In this document: in pieces, positions 6,352 through 14,646 of the stretch
Position numbering within the stretch: position 1 is the first letter of the stretch
How the letters are laid out: the number at the start of each line of letters is the position of its first letter
Origin: Bacteroidales bacterium
Lineage (GTDB): Bacteria > Bacteroidota > Bacteroidia > Bacteroidales > ML635J-15
Direction of reading: 5' to 3'
NCBI GenBank assembly: GCA_028701945.1
Contig: JAQVPT010000052.1
Coordinates: 1-15,216, forward strand
DNA length: 15,216 bases
Program-made: the position numbers and the translations under genes
Notes under the pieces: generated by a model
Databases searched by the model: none
Told to the model about the DNA's origin: nothing
The model's input: only the letters and a program-made list of their open reading frames with translations

Positions 6352-8460
6352 TTATTTGATGCTCATTACTTTAAATTCGACACGTCTGTTTTGTTGTCTT
6401 CCTTCGTCAGTATCGTTTGTCGCAATAGCTTGTAAATAAGCATATCCTTTATAAGTAAGTCTTAGTTTGCTTATTCCTTTATCTACAAGATAGTCAACTA
6501 CAGATTTTGCTCGTGCTTCTGATAATTGTGTATTAAATTGAAGCCCACCATGGCTGTCGGTGTGTCCGCCGATTTCAATTGTCATATTTGGATAAGAATT
6601 TAGCAGTGTAACGAGACGTTCGAGTTCTGCGTGTGAAGTTTCACGAAGAGTTTCTTTTCCGTAATCGAAGAAAATGTTTTTAAGAACAATTTTTGAGCCT
6701 ATCCCTACTTTACTAAGTACAACGTCTTTAGTTACTTCTTGATAAGCAGTGGCTTCTGGAATGTCAATATTTTCACTATAGAATAAATAATCGTCAGCTT
6801 TTACAGCAATACCGTAGTTTTTACCCGAAGGTAAACTTACTAAATATTTACCTGTTTTACTGTTTGAATTAAGGGTTGTTATTAGTTCATTTTTCTCATT
6901 ATCGGTGATTTCAATGCTTGCTTCAATTGGAGCTTCGCTTAAAGCATCAGTTACTGTACCTTTCATGATTGTAAGGCGAACTTTTTTAACTTCGACAATT
7001 TCTTGCTCAACTTTTTGTTGAATAGTTGCTGTTGAACTTGCTATAAGGACGTCTTCGCTTCCTACCACAATTAATTTTTCTGGGCCTAAGAAAGTTATTC
7101 TATAAATGTCTTGCAAACCGTATCCACCATCTCTTGCACTTGAATAATATGCGTATCTTGCATTACCAGCGACAACAAAAAACACGTCATCATCTGGAGT
7201 GTTTACTGGATAGCCAATATTAACAGGTTCTGACCAATTTCCTGCTCCGTTATTTTCAGAATAGAAGATATCATAACCACCCATTGAGCCTTCTTGTTTT
7301 GAACAAAAATACATAGTTATTCCATCAGGGTGCATAAATACACCTTCTTCGTCATATTTTGTATTTATTGGTTCACCAATGTTTCTTGCTGGTCCCCATT
7401 TTCCATTGTCTAATTTTTCACACACATAAATATCCTTACCGCCGTAAGATTTATTTCCAAACTCATCTTTTTCACGGTCAGAAACAAAATAAAGTTGTTT
7501 GCTGTCGTAAGAAATGGATGCAGATGTTTCGTGAAATTTAGTGTTTATATTTTTGTTCATTTCTTTTGGTTTACTCCAGTTGTCTCCGTCAAGTTTACTT
7601 TCGAATATTGTGCCGTCTGGTACGCCTTTGTATGTATAAAGTATTTGTCCGTCGGGTGATAAACCTACGGAGGCATCGTGTCCTTCTGTATTAAGACTTC
7701 TCATATTTATTGATTCTGACCAGCCTTTTTTATCATTATTATAGGCTATATATAGGTCTTCATAATGCAAAAGGTCGCTAGGGTCAATTGCTCCGTCTGT
7801 ACTACCCTCTCGGCGTGAAGTAAAAATAATGAGCGACTCATCTGTGGTAATTACTGGTCCGTAATCTGGATATTTTGAATTTATTACAGGTCCAAGGTTG
7901 TCGATAAAAACTCGGATTGGATTCGCAACAAGTTCTTTGCCGATTTTACATTCTTTAATTCTTTTAGCAACATCATAGGTTGCAGCATCATCACTTTTCT
8001 TTTTTTGTTTGTCTTGTGGTTGCTGATTTTCATGTTTTTTTAAAAAATCTATTGCATCATCAAACTTGTATGATAATTGATTTGCCCAACCTAAAAGATA
8101 ATAAATATCATCAGCAACTCCTGGTTTTGATTTATATGCTTTTTCAAGAAAATCGATTGCTTTTTCTTTTTCAGTTGAATACAAGTAACATGCTCCAATT
8201 TTATAATTTAACTCAGGATAATGTTGATTGTACTCATAAGCTTTTAAATATTCTGTTAGAGCCATTCGGTATGCTCCTGGATGTCCCTTTGCATAGAACA
8301 AATCTCCATTTTTAACATATGACATAGCCTCTTTGTAACCGTTTTTTCCTTGTTTAAACTCTTTTTTATTAATTTCAACAGGCATTTGTGCTTTGGCATT
8401 AAAAAAAGCAAAGCTCAAGATTACCGAAACTATAACAATTATAATATATTGATTTTTCAT
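6352..8460 (-). CDS. PorE-like envelope protein (paralogue): TPR, PD40 propeller, regulatory-like domain, OmpA C-terminal domain
   Basis: This 702-residue exported protein has the same architecture as its downstream neighbour. The signal peptide ends about residue 24 (AKA-Q) without a lipobox. TPR-like helices span about 60-142, followed by a Lys/Asp-rich insert (about 146-160). The PD40 propeller spans about 185-457, with LSPDGQILYTY (267-277), ISYDSKQLYFVSDRE (316-330), HPDGITMYFCSK (377-388) and GGYDIFY (394-400). A linker of about 458-494 rich in Val, Glu and Ser is longer than in the paralogue. The regulatory-like domain spans about 497-582. The OmpA domain spans about 587-702, with FFDYGKETL (597-605), GHTD (632-635), Arg650 and NRRVEF (691-696). 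Asp635 and Arg650 keep the 15-residue spacing of the peptidoglycan-binding pair. It follows the TPR gene by 17 bases, so co-transcription is likely. It is intact and probably periplasmic, bound to peptidoglycan. Confidence 0.9.
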   Translation of the reverse strand: MKNQYIIIVIVSVILSFAFFNAKAQMPVEINKKEFKQGKNGYKEAMSYVKNGDLFYAKGHPGAYRMALTEYLKAYEYNQHYPELNYKIGACYLYSTEKEKAIDFLEKAYKSKPGVADDIYYLLGWANQLSYKFDDAIDFLKKHENQQPQDKQKKKSDDAATYDVAKRIKECKIGKELVANPIRVFIDNLGPVINSKYPDYGPVITTDESLIIFTSRREGSTDGAIDPSDLLHYEDLYIAYNNDKKGWSESINMRSLNTEGHDASVGLSPDGQILYTYKGVPDGTIFESKLDGDNWSKPKEMNKNINTKFHETSASISYDSKQLYFVSDREKDEFGNKSYGGKDIYVCEKLDNGKWGPARNIGEPINTKYDEEGVFMHPDGITMYFCSKQEGSMGGYDIFYSENNGAGNWSEPVNIGYPVNTPDDDVFFVVAGNARYAYYSSARDGGYGLQDIYRITFLGPEKLIVVGSEDVLIASSTATIQQKVEQEIVEVKKVRLTIMKGTVTDALSEAPIEASIEITDNEKNELITTLNSNSKTGKYLVSLPSGKNYGIAVKADDYLFYSENIDIPEATAYQEVTKDVVLSKVGIGSKIVLKNIFFDYGKETLRETSHAELERLVTLLNSYPNMTIEIGGHTDSHGGLQFNTQLSEARAKSVVDYLVDKGISKLRLTYKGYAYLQAIATNDTDEGRQQNRRVEFKVMSIK

Positions 8461-8477
8461 AATTTCTTAATTTATTT

Positions 8478-9605
8478 TTAATACTCAATACATACTGAAC
8501 AATATTCTTTGGCAACCTCTAGACCAAGTTCTTTTGCCTTTTCCCAGTCGCTGCAAGCTCCATCCATATTTCTAAGCATTTCTTTTGCTGAGCCTCTATG
8601 TATGTAGGCGTAAGCGTATTCGGGATTCATTGAGATTGCTGTTGAAAATGCTTCGATTGAGGATTCGTAATCTTTTAGTTTATAATAACATAAGCCAATA
8701 TTATTATATGCGTATGCGTAGTCTCTCTTTAGTTTTAGTACATCACGAAAGATTTCGATGGCTGCTTCGTATTCACCTGCTTCGTATAGTGCGATTGCTT
8801 TATTATTTATTGCGAAGTGATATTCAGGATCTATCGATAATGCTTTATCATAATCTTTTATAGCTCCTTCATAATCTTTTTTTAATCTTTTTGCACTTCC
8901 CAAATTATTGTATAAAAGAGCCGTCTCATTATTAATTTCTATCGCTTTGTTATAATCTGCTATGGCATCATCATATTTTTCTAACATTCGATTAGCAGAA
9001 CCTCTGTCATTGTATGAGAAAAAGTGATTTGGGTCAAGTTGGATAGCATTATTGAAATGAGGTATGGCCTCTTCATATTTGCTTTCGTCAAACTTCATAA
9101 CTCCCATAAAGTAATGCATGTTTACGTCTTCGTACCCCATACTAATTGCTTTGTTAAACGCCTCAATAGCTATATCATTTTGTTTAAGGTAATAGGCACA
9201 AAAACCCATAAGATAAACCACGTTAGCGTCATCCTTAAATTCCACGCTATACTTTGTTAAGTCCTCTATGGCTTTTTGATAATCTTTTTTCTGAATATAG
9301 CTTGTCCCTCTTCCATAAAATGCCTTTATTAACTCAGGATTTAATTGTAATGCTTGCGTAAAGCTCTGAATTGAGGCATCAAATTGATTTTGTTCGTAAA
9401 ATTGCACGCCGTCATTATATGCAATATTTGCCTGTTGATCGGTTGCAATTACTAAAGTACTTGTAGTATCTTCGATAGCTGCATCGCCTTCATAACCGAT
9501 TTTTGTGGGGACTACAATCTGCGAAGTGTCTGTTTTTGTTTGCTGTGCAAAAACTACAGAAAACATCATGCAGAATAAAACAAAAAATAAAAGTTTTTTA
9601 TTCAT
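8478..9605 (-). CDS. Secreted tetratricopeptide-repeat protein (about nine TPRs)
   Basis: The 375-residue protein has a signal peptide (Lys-Lys, hydrophobic core, likely cleavage after residue 20, VFA-Q). A Thr/Asp-rich linker of about 21-57 follows, then nearly uninterrupted TPR units of 33-34 residues. Units start near 58, 93, 126, 160, 194, 228, 262 and 296, with a final one at about 330-362. Typical signatures are AIEDLTKYS, AIADYNKAIEIN, AIKDYDKALSIDP and the terminal ACSDWEKAKELG. It ends with a short Cys-containing tail (CSVC). TPR solenoids bind proteins, so a periplasmic scaffold role is inferred; no enzymatic domain is visible. It is the first gene of the cluster with the two OmpA paralogues, and a candidate promoter lies about 65 bases upstream. 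A more precise function cannot be given from sequence. Confidence 0.9.
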   Translation of the reverse strand: MNKKLLFFVLFCMMFSVVFAQQTKTDTSQIVVPTKIGYEGDAAIEDTTSTLVIATDQQANIAYNDGVQFYEQNQFDASIQSFTQALQLNPELIKAFYGRGTSYIQKKDYQKAIEDLTKYSVEFKDDANVVYLMGFCAYYLKQNDIAIEAFNKAISMGYEDVNMHYFMGVMKFDESKYEEAIPHFNNAIQLDPNHFFSYNDRGSANRMLEKYDDAIADYNKAIEINNETALLYNNLGSAKRLKKDYEGAIKDYDKALSIDPEYHFAINNKAIALYEAGEYEAAIEIFRDVLKLKRDYAYAYNNIGLCYYKLKDYESSIEAFSTAISMNPEYAYAYIHRGSAKEMLRNMDGACSDWEKAKELGLEVAKEYCSVCIEY

Positions 9606-9667
9606 AGCTATTTGTATTTAGAATTATATTTATTAAGTAACTAATCAACTATAATATCTTATTTTAG

Positions 9668-9675
9668 CAAAAGTA
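9668..9675 (-). promoter_or_regulatory. Candidate -7 element for the TPR/OmpA cluster
   Basis: On the minus strand this reads TACTTTTG, a match to the Bacteroidota TAnnTTTG -7 consensus, about 63 bases before the start codon of the TPR gene at 9605. A convincing -33 TTTG at the right spacing is lacking; a TTG occurs but too close. The 146-base gap after secA is otherwise very AT-rich and holds no gene. Confidence 0.4.
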
Positions 9676-9751
9676 ATAATATTTTCGCAATTTATATTTT
9701 AAATTGATTAATAATCACGCTATAATACATAACATTACTCTATTTTGCAAT

Positions 9752-12700
9752 TTATTCGTTTAATCCATGGCACTGTTTGTATTTTTTTCCGCTTCCACAT
9801 GGGCAGGGGTCATTTCTCCCCACTTTTTTTTCTACTCTTACTGGTTCTGATTTAGATTTCCCTTTACTTGGGTCATTATATCCAGGATCTTCCCGCCCAG
9901 TTTGCATTTTGCTTAAATCGAGTTTTGTTTTTGGTCTAGCTTCTTTTACTTGTTCAGCTCTTTCGACAGGGATATAACCTTTCATAAGAGTTATTACAAC
10001 CGATTTGTTGATTTTATCCAACATCGTTTTAAACAAATTAAAAGATTCCAGTTTATAAATTAATAATGGATCTTTTTGTTCATAAGATGCCGCTTGAACC
10101 GATTGTCTCAAATCGTCCATCTCCCTAAGATGTTCTTTCCAAAGATCGTCAATAGTTTTTAATACTACTGTTTTGTTGTATGCGATTACAATTTCAGTGC
10201 CTTGAGTGTTATATGTCTTTTCGAGATTAACAACAACATTATAAACTTTATTACCGTCTGACACGGGAACCAAGATGTTTTCATACTGGCTTGCGTTGTT
10301 TTCGAAAACTGTTTTAATAACAGGATATGCTTGATTTGCAATTGCTTCGGATTTACGTTTGTGAGTTTGCCTCAATTTCTCGTACAGATATTCAGTCATT
10401 TCGGTACGCGAAAGACTTGCATATTTTTGTTCTGACATATCGAGTTCTATTGAAAGCATTCTATAGGCTTCGAATTTAAATTCTTCAAAATCTACTACTC
10501 CATGTAGATCCTCGATAAAACTAACGCACAAGTCGTACATCATATTTGCTATATCTGCACCTAAACGTTCTCCATCGAGTGCATTACGTCGTTTTTTATA
10601 AATAACAGTACGTTGCGAGTTCATAACATCATCGTATTCTAATAGTCTTTTACGAACTCCGAAGTTGTTTTCTTCAACTTTTTTCTGCGCTCTTTCAATT
10701 GATTTTGAGATCATCGAATGCTGAATTACTTCACCTTCTTTTAATCCCATCCTGTCCATCATTTTAGCTATTCTGTCTGAACCAAACAGTCTCATCAGAT
10801 CATCTTCTAAGGAGACAAAAAACTGTGATGACCCAGGGTCTCCTTGACGACCCGCACGACCTCTTAACTGTCGGTCAACTCGTCTGGATTCGTGCCTTTC
10901 GGTACCAACAATTGCTAGACCACCTGCACCTTTAACTTGTTCGCTTAATTTTATGTCGGTACCACGACCAGCCATATTGGTTGCGATTGTTACATTGCTA
11001 GAGTATCCAGCTTCGATTACAATGTCTGCTTCTTTTTTATGTAGTTTTGCGTTAAGTACATTATGCTTAATACCTTTTCGTGTAAGAATTTTACTTAATA
11101 ATTCCGATACTTCAACTGATGTTGTCCCAACTAAAACAGGACGTCCTTTTTGCGTTAGTTTTTCAACTTCATTTATAACTGCTGAATATTTTTCGCGTGT
11201 TGTTTTATAAACAAGATCTTCAAAATCGCCTCTTGTTATAGGTCGATTTGTAGGTATTACCATTACATCTAGTTTGTAAATATCCCAAAACTCGCCAGCT
11301 TCTGTCTCCGCTGTACCTGTCATACCTGAGAGTTTGTGGTACATTCTGAAGTAGTTTTGGAGAGTAATGGTTGCATAAGTTTGAGTAGCAGCTTCGATTT
11401 TTACATTTTCTTTAGCTTCGATAGCCTGATGTAAACCGTCAGAATATCGGCGGCCTTCCATAATCCGTCCTGTTTGCTCATCAACAATTTTGACTTTATT
11501 GTCAATTACGACATATTCAACATCTTTTTCGAAAAGAGTATGTGCTTTTAAAAGCTGATTTACAGTATGGATTCGTTCTGATTTGATAGAATAATCGGTA
11601 ATTATTTGGTCTTTTTGTTTGAGTTTATCAGTTTCCGATAAATTTGAATCATCAACTTTAGTAAGTTCAACAGATATGTCTGGTAAAACAAAAAAGTTAG
11701 GGTCAGAAGTTGAGCTTGTTAATAGATCAAAACCTCTATCGGTGGGTTCGATGGAGTTAAGTTTCTCATCAATAACAAAGAATAATTCATCTGTAACGAG
11801 ATGCATATTCTTGTTGTTGTCTGCCATGTATTGATTTTCGGTTTTTTGCAGTAGAGCTTTCATTCCTTGCTCACTTAAAAACTTTATTAGTGGTTTTGTT
11901 CTTGGTAATGCTTTAAACGATTGTAGCAATTTAAAACCGCCATCTTTTTCATTTCCGCTTGCAATTAGTTTTTTTGCATCAGAAAAAATCGTATTAAAAA
12001 GAGTTTTTTGAGCATTTACCAGTTTTTGAACTTGAGGTTTGAGTTCGTCAAAAAGTTGATCTTCGCCTTTTGGAGTTGGTCCTGAAATAATAAGTGGTGT
12101 TCTTGCATCATCAATTAAAACGGAGTCAACCTCATCGACGATTGCGTAATTGTGTTTTCGTTGCACAAGATCGGAAGGGCTTAAAGCCATGTTATCTCTT
12201 AGATAATCGAACCCGAATTCATTATTTGTACCAAATGTAATATCAGCGGCATAAGCTTTGCGTCTGCTATCGCTATTAGGTTCGTGTTTATCGACACAAT
12301 CAACCGAAAGACCATGGAACATATAAATAGGTCCCATCCACTCGGCATCACGTTTTGCAAGATAGTCGTTTACGGTAACTAGATGTACACCTCTGCCTGT
12401 TAGAGCGTTAAGGAAAACAGGAAATGTTGCTACAAGGGTTTTTCCTTCTCCAGTTGCCATTTCAGCAATTTTTCCTTGATGGAGAGCAACACCACCAATT
12501 ATTTGTACATCATAATGTATCATATCCCAAACAATGGTGTTACCGCCTGCAACCCATGAGTTTTTCCAGATAGCTTTATCGCCTTTTATATTAACAAAAT
12601 CATTTGAAGTTGCCAACGAACGGTCAAACTCAGATGCCGTAACTTCTATTTCTGAATTTTCTTTAAAACGCCGTGCTGTATCCTTAACAATTGAAAAAGC

Positions 12701-13027
12701 TTCCGGTAAAATTGACATTAAATGATCTTCTAATTTCTCATCTATACCTTCTTCAATTTTATCAATCTCGTTAAAAATCGCCTCCCGTTCCCAAATATCA
12801 AGTGCTTCTGCTTTTTCTTTAAGTCGATTAATTTCGTTTTTATCTTCTTTAATAAAATCTTGAATTCCTAATTTAAGATTGTTTGCTCTTCCCCTAAGCT
12901 CATCATTACTTAAAACTACAATCTCGGGTTCTACTGCTAATACTTTTTCCAGATAAGGCTGGACAAGTTTCATATCTCTGTCCGCTTTTGAACCGAATAT
13001 ACTGCCAATTATTTTGTTAAGTCCCAT
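9752..13027 (-). CDS. secA: Preprotein translocase ATPase SecA
   Basis: SecA is the motor ATPase that drives unfolded preproteins through SecYEG at the inner membrane; here it is 1091 residues and complete. NBD1 carries Walker A ATGEGKT (191-197) and the DEVDSVLIDDARTPLIISG block (298-316). NBD2 carries VDEQTGRIMEGRRYSDGLHQAIEAKE (515-540), GMTGTAETE (568-576), ATNMAGRGTDI (682-692) and QLRGRAGRQGDPGSSQFFVSLEDD (720-743). The helical scaffold includes the LWKEHLREMDDLRQ helix (962-975). The SEC-C zinc motif NDPCPCGSGKKYKQCH lies at 1072-1087 with Cys1075, Cys1077, Cys1086 and His1087. A long insert after NBD1 (about 325-480) accounts for much of the excess over the 901-residue E. coli protein and is typical of Bacteroidota. 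The start ATG at 13027 gives the expected N-terminal helix. It has its own candidate promoter just upstream. Confidence 0.98.
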   Translation of the reverse strand: MGLNKIIGSIFGSKADRDMKLVQPYLEKVLAVEPEIVVLSNDELRGRANNLKLGIQDFIKEDKNEINRLKEKAEALDIWEREAIFNEIDKIEEGIDEKLEDHLMSILPEAFSIVKDTARRFKENSEIEVTASEFDRSLATSNDFVNIKGDKAIWKNSWVAGGNTIVWDMIHYDVQIIGGVALHQGKIAEMATGEGKTLVATFPVFLNALTGRGVHLVTVNDYLAKRDAEWMGPIYMFHGLSVDCVDKHEPNSDSRRKAYAADITFGTNNEFGFDYLRDNMALSPSDLVQRKHNYAIVDEVDSVLIDDARTPLIISGPTPKGEDQLFDELKPQVQKLVNAQKTLFNTIFSDAKKLIASGNEKDGGFKLLQSFKALPRTKPLIKFLSEQGMKALLQKTENQYMADNNKNMHLVTDELFFVIDEKLNSIEPTDRGFDLLTSSTSDPNFFVLPDISVELTKVDDSNLSETDKLKQKDQIITDYSIKSERIHTVNQLLKAHTLFEKDVEYVVIDNKVKIVDEQTGRIMEGRRYSDGLHQAIEAKENVKIEAATQTYATITLQNYFRMYHKLSGMTGTAETEAGEFWDIYKLDVMVIPTNRPITRGDFEDLVYKTTREKYSAVINEVEKLTQKGRPVLVGTTSVEVSELLSKILTRKGIKHNVLNAKLHKKEADIVIEAGYSSNVTIATNMAGRGTDIKLSEQVKGAGGLAIVGTERHESRRVDRQLRGRAGRQGDPGSSQFFVSLEDDLMRLFGSDRIAKMMDRMGLKEGEVIQHSMISKSIERAQKKVEENNFGVRKRLLEYDDVMNSQRTVIYKKRRNALDGERLGADIANMMYDLCVSFIEDLHGVVDFEEFKFEAYRMLSIELDMSEQKYASLSRTEMTEYLYEKLRQTHKRKSEAIANQAYPVIKTVFENNASQYENILVPVSDGNKVYNVVVNLEKTYNTQGTEIVIAYNKTVVLKTIDDLWKEHLREMDDLRQSVQAASYEQKDPLLIYKLESFNLFKTMLDKINKSVVITLMKGYIPVERAEQVKEARPKTKLDLSKMQTGREDPGYNDPSKGKSKSEPVRVEKKVGRNDPCPCGSGKKYKQCHGLNE

Positions 13028-13059
13028 TTTTTAATAATTATTTTGAAATATTTAACCGT

Positions 13060-13067
13060 CAAAGTTA
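13060..13067 (-). promoter_or_regulatory. Candidate -7 element for secA
   Basis: The minus-strand reading TAACTTTG matches TAnnTTTG and lies 33-40 bases before the secA start codon. That would give a short leader of about 25 bases. The -33 box is not obvious. The 127-base xseB-secA gap is otherwise featureless and AT-rich, and no terminator was recognised after xseB. Confidence 0.45.
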
Positions 13068-13154
13068 TAAATTTCTGACGAAATATTAAGTTTGAATGAT
13101 ATTTTATTTATAGTTTTAATTCGTTCCTTATTATAATTCGAAAACGATTTATGT

Positions 13155-13361
13155 TTATTCTCCTTTTTCCCAATCTTCAAGAATACTGTCAATTTCTTCT
13201 GATGTCTTGCGTAGTCTTGTTTTGCATTCTTTTATGAGAAAAGTCGCTCTTTTAACTTTCTCGCTTAAACTATCGAGGTCGGGTTCTCCGTTTTCTATCT
13301 CCTGTAGAATATCTTCAAGTTCGCTTAAAGCATCTTTATATGTAAAATCTTTCTTTGCCAT
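13155..13361 (-). CDS. xseB: Exodeoxyribonuclease VII small subunit
   Basis: XseB is the small subunit of exonuclease VII, which degrades single-stranded DNA together with the catalytic XseA subunit in the cytosol. The 68-residue protein is of normal length. It shows the family pattern: FTYKDALSELEDILQEIENGEPDLDSL (residues 6-32), then a second amphipathic helix ending near the acidic C-terminus, the two-helix fold of XseB. The start ATG at 13361 lies four bases after the stop of the MFS gene, so both are probably on one transcript. No xseA is present in this window, although it is usually the immediate partner gene; the catalytic subunit is presumably encoded elsewhere. Confidence 0.93.
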   Translation of the reverse strand: MAKKDFTYKDALSELEDILQEIENGEPDLDSLSEKVKRATFLIKECKTRLRKTSEEIDSILEDWEKGE

Positions 13362-13365
13362 TATA

Positions 13366-14634
13366 CTATTTTTTTCTTGTCGAGACTATTAAAATTCCAA
13401 TTGCTAAAATTAGAAAAAATATTGAGATTCCAAAAGTATATTTGTATCCTATAATTGTGTAAATTAAAACTCCGATAGGAGCAATTAGCGATCTTACGCC
13501 AGTGAGTGAAATGTGAACAGACTGATAGTCAGCCGAATCATTAGCAGTTTTACTAAAAAAAGAAGAGCCTATATTCCAAGACAATGCTCCAGCTGCATTA
13601 AAAATACCGAAAGCAAAAAACGCTATAACAAGAGTATAATAAATCTCTATATTTGCAAGTATTGTATATTGTTGTATATATTCTGTTATCATAATGAATA
13701 GCACATATATTAACATAGCACTAAAATTTATTATTCCAAATCGCCGAGGATCGATTTTGTCGCTAAGAATACCAAGTAGGGGTAAAGCTATTACTGTAAT
13801 TATGCCGGCTGCTGCCTTGTATGTTGATATTCCTGCATAACTTAATTTTATGTATGACTCTAGAAAAAATGTAATTACAGGAGAAGTAATCATAAAGGCA
13901 ATGCCGTAGGAAAAGAAAGCCAATTCAAAATGGAAAAATGCTTTATCCTTTTTTAAAATAGAGTACATCCTTTTTATAGAGTTTTTTAATGATGTAACTA
14001 ATTTATTTTTGATAATAATCTCAGTTTGTTTATACGGGATGGTTGATAGTGTGAATAAAGCTAAAATACTTAATAATCCGATTGAGGGATAAACGAACCG
14101 GAAAACAAAATAGTTTTGATACAGCATTTGTCCGAAAACGAAAGTACCAAGTAAAACCGCCATTTTATTTGCTGTTGCACTATAACCGTAAAGTTTTCCA
14201 AAATTATTATTTTTGTAGCTATCTTTTAATAATAGATTGATGGTTGGTAAAGTAATTGTTGTTCCTAGGAAGTAAAAAAAGAAAATCAAAATAAAAACTA
14301 AGTGCATTGTCAAATTACCCGTCTCATTTAATTGATTAGGAAAAAATACAAACAACATTAAGGGTAACCGAGTTATAAGAGCCGTTATACGTATCAGCTT
14401 TCTTTTATCGCTGCTTCGACGAATTAGCTCATTGAAAAGGATCAGACTTAAAAAAACAACTACACTTACGAAAAATAAAATTCCAGTAAGGAATTCAGAA
14501 CCTTTTAAGCTGCGAAGAAAAACGAACTCATTCATCAGGGTTACGCCAACAACAATCCCCTCTATTATACTATAAATAAAGTGTAATTTAAAAGTTTTTT
14601 TCTCGATTTTCTCGAGTTTTTTATAAAAGAACAT
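13366..14634 (-). CDS. Major facilitator superfamily transporter, substrate unknown
   Basis: This integral membrane protein of 422 residues has about twelve hydrophobic segments, near 20-40, 50-70, 83-100, 112-135, 155-172, 178-200, 236-258, 272-290, 300-318, 332-352, 383-398 and 402-420. The loop between segments 8 and 9 reads LSDKIDPRRFG (about 290-300), a form of the MFS motif A. A cytoplasmic linker of about 201-235 is basic. I chose the ATG at 14634. A TTG codon directly before it (14637) also lies in frame, but nothing favours it. The gene sits 12 bases after guaA and four bases before xseB. That suggests a shared transcript but gives no reliable hint of substrate; a nucleobase or nucleoside link through guaA would be speculation. 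There is no sign of damage. Confidence 0.85.
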   Translation of the reverse strand: MFFYKKLEKIEKKTFKLHFIYSIIEGIVVGVTLMNEFVFLRSLKGSEFLTGILFFVSVVVFLSLILFNELIRRSSDKRKLIRITALITRLPLMLFVFFPNQLNETGNLTMHLVFILIFFFYFLGTTITLPTINLLLKDSYKNNNFGKLYGYSATANKMAVLLGTFVFGQMLYQNYFVFRFVYPSIGLLSILALFTLSTIPYKQTEIIIKNKLVTSLKNSIKRMYSILKKDKAFFHFELAFFSYGIAFMITSPVITFFLESYIKLSYAGISTYKAAAGIITVIALPLLGILSDKIDPRRFGIINFSAMLIYVLFIMITEYIQQYTILANIEIYYTLVIAFFAFGIFNAAGALSWNIGSSFFSKTANDSADYQSVHISLTGVRSLIAPIGVLIYTIIGYKYTFGISIFFLILAIGILIVSTRKK

Positions 14635-14646
14635 CAAACTTTAGGA

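Noticed and set aside
14635..14637. TTG as the start codon of the MFS gene
   Set aside because: An ATG follows immediately in frame, and starting one codon earlier has no support from a ribosome binding site or conserved residue.
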